Shown here in pieces: positions 27,076-36,839 of a DNA stretch of 64,000 nt. The stretch spans positions 186,001 to 250,000 of the forward strand of contig WBMZ01012071.1 of the NCBI GenBank assembly GCA_013400975.1. Reading direction: 5' to 3'. This stretch comes from Atrichornis clamosus. Taxonomy: Eukaryota > Chordata > Aves > Passeriformes > Menuridae. Each line of letters opens with the position of its first letter. The first letter of the stretch is position 1. Under the pieces are notes generated by a model, which saw only the letters and a program-made list of their open reading frames with translations, had not been told where the DNA came from and made no database searches. A program made the position numbers and the translations under genes.

Positions 27076-27137
27076 AATATAATATAAAAATATATTTTTA
27101 ATATATATATGACATATATAGTTTTATATATAAAATC
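27076..27137. repeat. AT-rich simple repeat
   Basis: Nearly pure A/T sequence containing (TA)n runs such as ATATATATAT, broken by single C or G residues. Confidence 0.7.
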
Positions 27138-29733
27138 ATAACCTGCCAGTTATCTATCATCTCATCCTCTACCACTGACACACCATTGGGCTGCTGGGTA
27201 TCTTAAATTGCTTACTTCTAGTGGTGAGTTACATGAGGTAAGGAAAACTTGATACAGAAGGTTGGGAAGATGAGATCTCTGGATAACAGTAGAGCAGATC
27301 TGTTACTCTGCCACTGACTCAGGTTGCACCTGAAGGGTGAAAAATGCCACCTTGTGTCATCCTTGTCTGATAAAACTTTGTAGTGGCAGCAAGTATAGGA
27401 ACAGATTCTTCCTTTTAGGCACATTTTCACAACATGAACCAGTGTCTGATTTCAATGATTCATGAGGAGACGATGGCTTTCAGACTTTCTCTAAGCACGC
27501 ACTTTTAAAATATAGAGTGTGGGAATAACAAATTAACTTACTATTTAAGTCTGTTACCCATCTGTGAGATTCTGGCTTTGAAGTTCTCACCACAGGTGAA
27601 AGTGCAGCTTGATCAGGGACATGGTGTCCAGTCACCAAGCAAACCAATCGAGCACTGCCCATGGCACAGCCCACCCAGCAGGACTACCCACACTGGCAGT
27701 ACTAACTCCTGCTCGGATGCTGGGATTGTGTAGTGGTATTAATCTCTGAAAATTAAGGCTTAATCAGTCTTCTCCACAGAGAATTGATTTCTTATGGCAG
27801 AATTAGTTTTTAAAATATAGAATTGAAAAGGGCTGCTGCCCCTCAAAGGGTTACCTCTCCATAGGAACGTATTGGAAGGATTTGAACTAGATGGAAAACA
27901 TGTAAGGTCTTTGTCCTCAGAACTAGAAATAGTGACTTTGTGTGGCCTGTCACAATGACTCAGAGTTGAAAGGCAGATTCATATTGCCTTTGACATCCCT
28001 ACCAGGCAACAACAACTGCGTTAATTTGGGATGGAAAGTTGCAGATGCGACTGAAATTTGTGTGAGCTATGTTTGGCCAAAAGCTGATTTCAAGAGCATT
28101 ATAAGTTCAGGTAAAGCACTTCATGAGACTCATGGAATGATGTGCTTACAATGGCTATTTGCTCTTATCGTTTGGTGGATGCATTCCTCGTGTAGTTTCT
28201 CTGAGGTGAAATTAGCTCAGTCTAGGGCTGGACTTTGTTTCTCTTTGTGGTGATCCCAGCTACCAAGTCACACCTTCTGTTCCTGTCTCTAGGAGAAAAT
28301 CAAGTGACATCTCCTCCATTTCCCTCCTGAAAGAAAGAGGGGAGGATGACTGTTGCTGATGTACAGCCATGATGAAGTGTCTTTAAGATAAATACCCATT
28401 TACAAAAAGTCTAAAAGTTAAAGGTCACCACATTTTGTCTGATGTGATGTTTAGAATCGAAGCATGTCACAGTTGCTTAAAACCAGACACCTACCCACGT
28501 CTCTGCCTTTCCTTAAGGAATATTATTCACTGAAAATTCCTCAATGCTTTGGACATGTTGAAATGGTTGACCTTTTCAGGACAGTCTCTCTCCAAGTCTC
28601 ATTTCTTTCGTTCTTTACGGAGTTGGTAAGGTGGGTGGTGGGAAGGGGGTGGAATATTTTTCATTTGCCTCAGATGAAAACTTCTTTGATTGCCCATCAC
28701 ACAGGTGAAAGGAATAGTTTCAGCCCCAGGAAAATTAGATTCTTGACTGCTGGAGAGAAAAATAGACAATTATTTTTTTGTTCAGGAAAAAATGAATTAT
28801 TTGTTTATCTTATTCATTAAAAAACAGAGCTTTGTTATAGAACTCCTTATGAACAGCTAGTACTCAGAGAAACACAAACTGCTATCCAGGATAATCTAAC
28901 ACTGACTAGTGGTAGCTTCTAATAAAAAAAGGCCTAAGTCCCTCCCATACAACCTCCTTCCACTAACTTGTGATTTAGATATTTCCTTGTGTTAGTCAAC
29001 ATAGTTAGAAACTTCAATGAATTTTTTTTTTCATTAGCCTCCCCAACAACACTACAATTTTCAGCTCAGGAGCTCTGGCTTGTGGCTGTAATGGAGCAAA
29101 GAGGTGGATTTCCAGTGGTGAGAAGTGCTGAGGATTTTGCAGGACCTGTGTAAAACGACAGCACTCTGGAGGCCAAGGACACATTGGCACCTTCTCTGGA
29201 ACTGCACAGAAAGGCAGCCAAGGATTGTGAGCTGGAGAAATCCCCCCAGGCCCTTTCTGTTCTGCTCTCAGTGATGATTTGCCCCAGCATACAAATGAGG
29301 ACAGCTGGTTCCTTTGGTTTCAACCTACTTACTGTCTTGAGGGATTGCACCTGCATAGGAGAGGCTTGCCCGGCAGGGAAGAGTATTGGTGACTGGATGT
29401 GCAGCACAGCACTAACCCCTCCTGGCTTCCACACACTGAGAGCTCCGTGGTAAGTGGTTTCATAACATGAACTGGAGTGTGTATTGGCTGCATGTAAACA
29501 GGTACCCTGAGCTGCTGCAGACAGGATGAAGCCATCCCCTATATTAAGGGAGAGGGAGAGCTTTGGTGTGTATTAAAGCAGCAGGAGTGAAGCAATGTGG
29601 CACAAAAGGAATACAGGGAAGGTGCCAAGAAAATGCAAAGGGTTCCAAGATGTAGTGATGAGAAGTACTGAGAAAATGTAAAAGGGGGAAAAAGAGACTG
29701 CAGGAGAAGTGACAAATATGAAGCAAACCCTTT

Positions 29734-29769
29734 ATGATATACAGAGTATATCATCCCTTATGTAAGGGA
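29734..29769. repeat. Two adjacent perfect hairpin-forming inverted repeats
   Basis: ATGATATAC (29734-29742) pairs with GTATATCAT (29746-29754) across three bases. Immediately after, TCCCTTA (29754-29760) pairs with TAAGGGA (29763-29769) across two bases. The pair lies about 0.85 kb upstream of the first coding exon. No terminator or RNA gene can be claimed from this. Confidence 0.5.
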
Positions 29770-30267
29770 AGAATTTGAATTTGATGAGATTATGTAAAGT
29801 CAAAGATTTCTTCAACAACTGAATTTATTAACCTGCACTTAATCCCACTGCAGCATAAGAAAGTCCAAAGGAAGTTCAGAGAGTTTTTATCAGACTTGCA
29901 CAAGTGAAAAACCTCACAAACCAACCCACACTTTCCATTCCCTGTGACGGATGCCAGCTCTTTACACAAAAAGGCGTGCGCAGCACAACACAAACACCTC
30001 TGGTGGGCTATTTGGGTTGGTTGCCGATAATGATTATTTCTCATAGGGCAGCAGTTTGGACAAAGGGAAGCCTGCTGTACAATGAAAAGGGCTGAACATG
30101 AAACAATACTGTATTCTAACAAGCAGCGTAAGGATTTTTAAAGCCCTAGTAATAGAGTTTGGACTTTTCTGCCCAACTGCCAGCAACTGCCTCCTGAGAG
30201 CTGCACAGGTACTAATTATAAACATGCAGCTTGATTTGCAGGCATTGCAAAACATCTGCAAGGTACA

Positions 30268-30320
30268 GATCGCCGTTTGTGCGTACAGCACTGCGCGAGA
30301 GCGTTCTGCAGCTTACGAAA
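30268..30320. promoter_or_regulatory. Small CpG-richer patch upstream of the promoter
   Basis: Several CpG dinucleotides cluster here (in GATCGCCG, GTGCGTAC, CTGCGCGAGAGCG and TTACGAA), in contrast to the CpG-poor surroundings. The patch is far too short to be a CpG island but fits a promoter-proximal position about 130 bases upstream of the TATA-like box. Confidence 0.4.
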
Positions 30321-30348
30321 ATACAATCTGGAGCCATGAATCAAACTC

Positions 30349-30360
30349 AGTCATGTGACG
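30349..30360. promoter_or_regulatory. E-box / M-box, TCATGTGA
   Basis: TCATGTGA at 30351-30358, in the extended context GTCATGTGAC, matches the M-box form of the E-box bound by MITF/TFE-family and USF-type bHLH-zip factors. It is about 65 bases upstream of the TATA-like box, a usual position for a proximal element. Binding is inferred. Confidence 0.4.
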
Positions 30361-30376
30361 GAGGGGAGGTGCTGGG

Positions 30377-30391
30377 CTGGCTCCCAGCCAG
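30377..30391. promoter_or_regulatory. NFI-like palindrome
   Basis: CTGGC-tccca-GCCAG has the TTGGC(N5)GCCAA layout of nuclear factor I sites, with 8 of 10 consensus positions matching. It lies between the E-box and the TATA-like box. Two half-sites with correct five-base spacing are visible; occupancy is not known. Confidence 0.4.
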
Positions 30392-30422
30392 TGGCAGGAG
30401 CTGATGGGTGGAACAAACGGGG

Positions 30423-30431
30423 CATAAAAAG
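30423..30431 (+). promoter_or_regulatory. ST6GALNAC3: TATA-like box of ST6GALNAC3
   Basis: CATAAAAAG is one base from a TATAAAAAG box. If it works with normal spacing, transcription would begin near 30450-30460, giving a leader of about 140 bases before the start codon at 30597. The order E-box, NFI-like palindrome, TATA-like box, leader and start codon supports a compact promoter. Confidence 0.45.
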
Positions 30432-30455
30432 ACTAATATGACTAACGGGTCCTGG

Positions 30456-30557
30456 ATGCGTGGTACCTTTATTTGGATCTACAGGAATGTAGGCTCTAGC
30501 AGTTCTGCAGCTCTACCAGCCTTTTGCCTGACACTGGAACTGCTGCTTACAAAGTAG
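30456..30557 (+). other. Upstream ORF, 33 codons, in the ST6GALNAC3 leader
   Basis: An ATG at 30456 opens a 33-codon frame that stops at TAG 30555-30557, 39 bases before the main start. It is in the same frame as the main start but separated from it by that stop. A further in-frame ATG lies at 30438, probably upstream of the transcription start. The frame has no recognisable domain. Such an upstream ORF would be expected to reduce or condition main-frame translation if it is in the mRNA. Confidence 0.35.
30487..30492 (+). promoter_or_regulatory. Minimal start-stop upstream ORF (ATG-TAG)
   Basis: ATG is followed directly by TAG, with G at -3, a fair start context. Start-stop elements are known to stall initiating and terminating ribosomes and repress downstream translation. 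This one would sit about 105 bases upstream of the main ATG and in a different frame. Confidence 0.4.
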
Positions 30558-30596
30558 AATCCTGCTGCTCTTTGGTAGGAAGGATAGAGAAAGAAC

Positions 30597-30614
30597 ATGG
30601 CCTGCATTTTGAAG
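30597..30614 (+). CDS. ST6GALNAC3: First coding exon of alpha-2,6-sialyltransferase ST6GALNAC3 (partial gene)
   Basis: The six codons read M-A-C-I-L-K and end exactly at a splice donor, AAG|GTAAAT (GT at 30615-30616), in phase 0. From memory, mammalian ST6GALNAC3 begins MACILKRK. The protein is a type II Golgi membrane enzyme of the GT29 family that adds alpha-2,6 sialic acid to the GalNAc of sialylated cores, forming disialyl structures on glycoproteins and gangliosides such as GD1alpha. MACILK is the short cytoplasmic N-terminus; the membrane anchor and the sialyl motifs lie on later exons. The ATG has a strong context (A at -3, G at +4) and is preceded by a TATA-like promoter. Reading past the donor gives unrelated residues, so splicing is required. 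Exon 2 was not found to the right, in keeping with the gene's very long introns. Six residues are little evidence by themselves; the donor, start context and promoter raise the confidence. Confidence 0.72.
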
Positions 30615-31096
30615 GTAAATCTCTATCTGTTGCTTGAATGCATTGTTAGAGAACCCCTCGCTGCTCAGAGGCATGGATTTGGTATGGTCCTATTGCATCT
30701 TCGTTGTCTTTTTGAATACTGGCTTTGTTTGGCAAATGAATATGGAGAGAATCTGCAGCATACAGCTGTGCTCTGCTTCCCTCTGCCATTCTTTTTCCCT
30801 GCATTGTCAGAACTGAGCTAGCGGGAAGAGAAGTGTGTACCGAATAATGGGAGGGGGGAAGAGGGGCTCTGGTTTGGCTCAGCTGACTTTGTCTGTGCTG
30901 AATTCCTTCAGGAGCAATAGCATTTGGGCAACAGACTTCCAGTACAAAGGATAAATCGGGTAACTATTTTCTTTTTCTAACCGTGCAGCATTTACTGCTT
31001 TTAAAGCAAAGGTTGCAGATGTCCACAGCTGTCCCAGTTGCTCCTTAAGCACACACTCCCCTGCTGAATCTGCTCCAGATCCACATGCTTTACACA

Positions 31097-31130
31097 ATTA
31101 TACACAGCATTTAATTGCATTATCTAATTA
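31097..31130. promoter_or_regulatory. Homeodomain-type motif cluster near exon 1
   Basis: ATTA (31097-31100), TTAATTG (31111-31117) and CTAATTAAG around 31125-31130 fall within 35 bases, about 480 bases downstream of the first coding exon. TAATTA-type words are paired homeodomain sites. The first intron next to a promoter is a common enhancer position; activity is inferred. Confidence 0.3.
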
Positions 31131-31720
31131 AGCAACCTATTTGAGAGACGGTTTTTCCCCTTCATGCCAGCAGATATAAGCATAAACTTACCGTGTGATC
31201 ACATGCTTTCTCCAGCCTGCTTTCCTCACCGAGATAAAAGTATTTGGAACCCGCATGCCATGTAGGTGGAGAGAGCATCACTGGCACTGGGATTGAATGG
31301 AAGGGGAGGAGGCGGAAGTGCGGTCAGTTGGGAACAAACAGCGTTTGTTTCCTTGCAGTGCTGTCACTTGCAGGGGGTCACTCTCCTGTGCCTGGCTTCA
31401 GAGTGGGCTGTTTCAGATCCATTTATCTGCCTTGCTGCTTGCTGTGCGTATTTTGAGCATATCCGCACTTTGTTTCTTTTATTGTGAATTCTTTGTTAAC
31501 TGCAATCTCATTTTGTAGCAAAGGATTGATTATCCCAAACTTTTGGATGGTCTGTCATAGCACTTGCCTTCAGTGTATCATCAAAGTAGATAAATTGCAA
31601 AGCTTCAAAACAGTTTCCAGAAAATAAACATTTAGGTGTCTCCATGAATCCAATCCTTAGCACTATTTTTGGGCATTCAACTTTGAAAACAACTTGCTAT
31701 TTTGCTGCACTGTTTTCCAT

Positions 31721-31735
31721 ATTCATTCATTCATT
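31721..31735. repeat. (ATTC)n microsatellite, about 3.5 units
   Basis: Three ATTC units followed by ATT. Short and possibly stable. Confidence 0.7.
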
Positions 31736-32301
31736 TCCAACTACTGGGTCTGTGGTACATGGATGTTTTTTGTGTTTTCTGTCATGAGCATGTAGGTTGT
31801 GGCAGCTTATATTAATAAATACGGCAGAGTCTGCTGCAAGTGCAGAAACTTCCCTGAACTCGCGGGTTCTGCTTGGAGAGAGATGGTACCAGACTCCTGT
31901 AATCAGACAACAGTAGTGCAACTGAGAGTTGTGACTTGAGATGAGGAGATAGGAGCTCTGTGAACGGGGCCTGGTTTCACAAAGATAAACACGTGCACTC
32001 CTGTTTAAACACTCCCTGAATGCCTTAGGTTGGATCTGCAAATGATCCAGAAGACAGAATTTCTTACTTTTTTTTTTTTAGTTTTGTGTTGAGATCACAT
32101 GCAAAATCTTCCCTCTGGCCATAGCAGTCAAATAAGAATCCCTTTACAAGAAAAACTCCGGTGTCTGTTTCACTCTCCTAATTGTTTCCTCTGTGCAGTC
32201 TGGTGACACAGCCTGCCAGAAGCGTGACTTAGGGTTTGAATTATAGTACAATAAACACCTTCTGTTTGCCCAGGCCTGGAGCTCCATTTAGTTGTGATTC
32301 T

Positions 32302-32340
32302 GACGATTAAATCAATAGATTAATTGGTATTCCTTGACAG
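32302..32340. promoter_or_regulatory. PBX/HOX- and MEIS-type composite motifs
   Basis: Within 39 bases there are GATTAAATCAAT, GATTAATTGG and TTGACAG. ATCAAT and GATTAAT resemble PBX-HOX sites, and TGACAG (32335-32340) is the MEIS/TGIF core. These factors often bind together. Upstream at about 32250-32259 is a forkhead-like ATAAACA word. Confidence 0.3.
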
Positions 32341-35300
32341 ACAGCCCTCTTCCAGTTTAATTCCTAATCTTGTTACTACAGGCAGGTGTAAGGATAAAAA
32401 GTGAAACAGATATGAGAAGATTAGCATAGCCATAAAACAAGCTGGATTTTCTGACAGACATCCCATAGGAGTAATTTAAATGTCTAGATCAAGACACTTA
32501 ATTGCATATAGGTTTTAATGTAATGTCTGTAGCTACTCTTCAAGCTTTTTTCCTAAAAAGGAAATTCAGAATAATAAATATATTTTGATGAGACACTAGA
32601 CTAATACCTTCCTGAAAATACAAACCTGTTAGCTACATTCTCCTGCTTCAGCTTGGGTTTGTCCTGACTCTCTTGTTTACTCAATCAATAGCTTGTGTGG
32701 AAACACAAAAAATAAAAAATACAAATCTGTAGGTATAAATTTGAACTAGGTGTTGGCACAGTGGATGGGAAGCCAGAACAACTGTGCGTCCTTGCAACTT
32801 CACTCCTGAGTGTCTCTGTGACTCTGCTTTGTGGCTTGCCCTCCTCTGTTCCTAGATTTTTTACCCCGTGCCAAAGATATTGACACTTACTGGATGTTGG
32901 GGTTTTGTATGAGTGAGAGTTTAATAGAAACAAGATTGGGTAGAGGTGTCTGTGAAGTGCAAAGAACAGAGGTGGCTGTTAATTAACTGAAGTTACTTAG
33001 AATGGTTAGGAGCATGCTAGAAGAGGTGTATAACCTTTAGATAGGAAGATGTCCTTATACTATGACTACTGCGTGAAATAATCTCTGTGTGCAGCCCATG
33101 CAGAAATGCTTGGGAAGGTGGTTCTTCCTAGGCACCCTAGGGTACCTGCTGTCTCTGGTGTGTGCTGTGCACTCTCCCTAGGTAAGAGTGATGCGGCTGT
33201 CACTGATCATGGCTGCAGAAGCTTTGTCTCCTGATCAGTAGTGGGACATTCTCTGTAAAACTAGTGAAATTATTCTTCTGAGGAAGGAGAAAAAAGCAGA
33301 GAAAGAGGCAAGTTCTAAAATGCATGATGTGTTTTTGTTTTCTCTGTCATGACTTTAAAAATCATGGCAGAGTAGCTGAGTGAAGTGTAGGCATTTCTTG
33401 GAAGCAAACATTTGATCTTATGTTTGTTACTATGGTAGCTGTACGTCACCTTGCCAATTACTAGATTAGCAGTGATTACTAGTTATGTAGTCACTCTATC
33501 CCTAATGATATTGAAGTCCCTAAGTTCCGCTGTATCAGCCAGTGACTCTTGAAAATGATGACAGATTTTACTCAATAAATTACTTCCAACTCCACTTTTT
33601 ACATAATTGAAAAATAATACTTCAAAGTACCTGTCAAGATAAACACAATATGAATGATAATGACACTCTGTAAAGCTGTGATATCCCCCAGTGAGGACTG
33701 GACCATGATATTTTAAAGCAAATAGAACAGTAAACTTAGTTTGCACAGGCTCACTTTACAGTAGATTGTTTTACCCTATTTGCAAACTCTTCTTTTTGAA
33801 TGGAGGTTTTGAAGAAGACGATGGAGATGGATTTTGTTGTCATCAAAGTACAATTTTAACTGTGGAGGCTTAATGTGGTAGAGTTTATTTAAAAAAAAAG
33901 TCCATGTGTGATGTGCCCATACATTGAGGACTAAGCATGAAATCTAGAAAGACGTTTCCTTCTGGTTTGTGTGCTGGGTATTTACTGTGCAGTGAACAAC
34001 AGAGATTTCATGTGCCTAGGGGCTGGATGTGACCTTCTACCAACAGAGATCACAGACCTTCAGTGAAACTCTGTGGTCTAAATAGTATTTGTATAATGTG
34101 AGGCAATGTTCTTATTATCACAGCTGATTGAGAGTCCTCTCAAAGTAAGCAGGTGGCCAACTAAAATCCATAGCTTCTTTAGTATTTTTAAAATCTAATT
34201 CAAAGATTGGAAGAAATGTTTTGCAAGATATAACTTCAAGGTTTCAAACAAACAAAGCCCTTCAGCACAGGCGTATAACTTATAATTTCTGCAGGATGCT
34301 GTCAAAGTTGACCATGCCTGTGTGTTCATCTACAATTCTTTCGCATGTTTCCTCTCCATGGTTATCACCACTGGTTTAATCAAATTCACAGGTTGCATTT
34401 TTCCCTTAGTTCACATGGTGAACTCTTTTTGGCAGGAATTTTCTTTGAGAATTTTTTCTGAGTGTTCAATGGCCTGTGTCTGACTGGGGTCTTCAGACAC
34501 TGCAGTAATACAGATAACAGTACTATCTACAGGCATATGCTCCATCTTCACTTTTGAGACTAAAACAGCAAAGCTGATCTCATTACATTAAATTTCCCAC
34601 CCTGGCCAGTAGCTGTCAGAGGGGAGAGGCAGAAGGTCTGAAAGGATCTCATCCTGATGTTTAGGTGCTTGTAATCTTGGATATTTAGTTATTAATTTGA
34701 TTTTTTTTTAAACCTCTATGTACATGGCAAAGAGTGTAGATATTTCCTCCCAAGTTTCTGTATCACTAAAAGCACATTCTATTTCAGTGTGCTCTGTTGT
34801 GCAGGACAGGCTGAGTCTCACCATAATTCCATTCTCTACTAGGGATTTGCAGATGCAGGCACTTCCATAGAGTTGCCCTCTATATCCTGCTTGAATCGGG
34901 TCCAAGATAATTCACATTCTGTCTTGACTGCTAAATTGACTGCAGCAATGTTTATGCATGGCATCCATCCGTTTTCCTGTGCTGAGACTTGTGCTTGGAT
35001 CCTGTTTGATTCTCATGCTGTGCTCTTTCTTCTGACGTGACAAGAGATGAGAGATCCAAGGGAAAGGAGCAACGGTGACCTCCCCTCCATATGGGAGGAT
35101 GCTGCACTGATGGGTCATTTCCCAGCACTGGCCAAATCTGCTGCAGGTTTGCTGTAATGTGAGCTCTCTCCTCAGCCAGGCTTAGCCTGATCAACAGTTT
35201 TGTGGGCTGCAGTATTTCTGTTGTAATTGGAATAATTCCTAGGATTATGTGGTTGTATCTCTAGGAAAGGAAGGTGTAAATATGCAAAGATGCCCCTTAT

Positions 35301-36189
35301 GAGGTGTGCATAAATGAGCTGGAAAGTAATAGGTGGATGCAACGAGGAGTTACAGAGAAGAATCAGGTAACCAATTTTGTTGTAGATCGCTCAATCCTTT
35401 TTTTGTAATGGGTTAATGTTTCCATCTTTCTCCCCCCACTGAACAAAACTGGCAAAACTCCATTTTTAATTCTTTCTAGTGTTCCTTCTACATTGGGTAA
35501 TTCTATTTTAAATAAAGTTCTTGCAATTACTCTGTTTCTAAATAAAAGAATTTTTTTGGATTGTTCTGCATTGTGTACCTCTAAATTGCTCTAAAGTAAA
35601 TGAAGCTGCGTTAATGAACCTGGCAGTGCGCAGGGCTAGGATTTGCCATATCATGGTCCAGTGGTGCTTAATTACTGTGTAAGATTTTATGGAGTGTACT
35701 ACATGGAACTTCATAATATGTTTTTTATTATGTTTGCTTCTTGAAAATTTAAGGAAAACTAAATTCTAAGCAGTACAAAACCATTTTTCACTCTCACTTG
35801 CAATGACTTTAATCATACTTTAAGCATAATATATTAGCCCCCTCCCAGACAGAGGCAGTATTCTAGTCCTGGTCCTACAAGAGGACTTGCTTTGGTTGAA
35901 AGAATTTGATTTTGATGTCCATGTAGCTAAACTGCAGTGTGAGTGTACTTCAGTTGGTTTAAAACTGGCGCTTTGTGTCTGACTTTGATGTGTGAAAACT
36001 AAAGCCACGAAACTAGCATGAAATTATGAAGTGTCTCATACATTTTAGTTATTTGATAAATCAGTAACGGGGGAAAGGTTTTTGTTTTGCAGTTCATCTG
36101 TAAACAATGAAGCATGTGTCATGCAGATGTTTTAGGCTTCCCCCCATCAGGGATACGCTCTTTGTGCACTGTTTGAGCGGGTCTAAGCA

Positions 36190-36237
36190 AAGGTGATCCT
36201 GCCCAAACCAACCCAAACCATTCTGTGATTCTCTGAT
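36190..36237 (+). mobile_element. CR1 LINE 3' tail fragment
   Basis: The sequence ends in ATTCTGTGATTCTCTGATT, the degenerate 8-base (ATTCTATG)-type terminal repeat of avian CR1 elements. It is preceded by a C/A-rich segment that matches the usual pre-tail consensus in outline. Only the last 50 or so bases can be recognised, so this is a severely 5'-truncated plus-strand copy. Confidence 0.65.
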
Positions 36238-36826
36238 TAGCATGGGTATGCAATCACATATTAAATGGAATCATCTCAAAATTCAGCCTCTCTTGTGTGA
36301 AAATTCAGACTTGTGTGTGAGCTTCAGTAGTTTATATTTTGTTCATTTATTTCAATTTCCATTTTGAAGTCATGAATGCCAGATAACTTGGCATGTCATA
36401 GTATGACATAAACCATCATAGGAAGCAGCAAATTCCTATACTTTGACATAACATATTGAATTCCTTGAGATACAGGACAGATGTGCTCTTACCTATTTCG
36501 AGTGAGATGACAGCCAAAAGAAAAGCAAACCTTGTTTTCTTGCCAAACATTCGTGATTAATTTAAGAGAGTCTGAAATGCGTCTTAAAAGACCCCATATT
36601 TTAGGTTTTAATCACAACTATCACAACATCTGTGTGGTTAATTTAAAAAGGCAGAGCTTTTAACATTTTGTCTGTTCCTTTGCCATGTTTCATTCCAGCA
36701 ATATCTATGTGCCTTCCAGAAGTGTAATACTGGACATGGTGATCTGTCCAGGATTTGTTCTCTCATCTTTTCCCAGGAAAGCAGTATCTATGCAGCAGAC
36801 TGATTTTTTTTAAGAGGATTTTTTTT

Positions 36827-36839
36827 GTGTGTGTGTGTG
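36827..36839. repeat. (GT)n microsatellite, about 6.5 units
   Basis: Thirteen bases of alternating G and T follow a T run (36819-36826). Confidence 0.8.

Larger units (their letters stand above)
16838..30260. other. Intergenic DNA upstream of ST6GALNAC3, no gene seen
   Basis: About 13.4 kb without a supportable gene. It holds simple and low-complexity repeats (17779-17842, 23877-23969, 25320-25356, 26061-26125, 27076-27137), a TAAT-rich stretch (23058-23160), and tandem hairpins (29734-29769). Sequence around 29061-29470 is somewhat GC-richer and carries overlapping frames on both strands, none recognisable. In human the genes upstream of ST6GALNAC3 are ASB17 and MSH4 (from memory); no exon resembling either was seen. 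Confidence 0.5.
30452..30596 (+). other. ST6GALNAC3: Probable 5' leader of ST6GALNAC3 exon 1
   Basis: This is the stretch between the expected transcription start, about 25-30 bases after the TATA-like box, and the ATG. It contains upstream AUGs at 30456 and 30487. The 5' end is estimated from the promoter motif only, so it may be off by tens of bases. No splice acceptor is needed to explain the leader, which appears continuous with the coding exon. Confidence 0.45.

Noticed and set aside
1..30260. Exons of ASB17 or MSH4, the expected upstream neighbours
   Set aside because: No frame resembled remembered sequence of either; they probably lie beyond the left edge.
30597..30821. 74-codon frame starting at the ST6GALNAC3 ATG read as a single-exon small protein
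   Set aside because: The residues after MACILK do not resemble the enzyme, and a GT donor follows codon 6 exactly.
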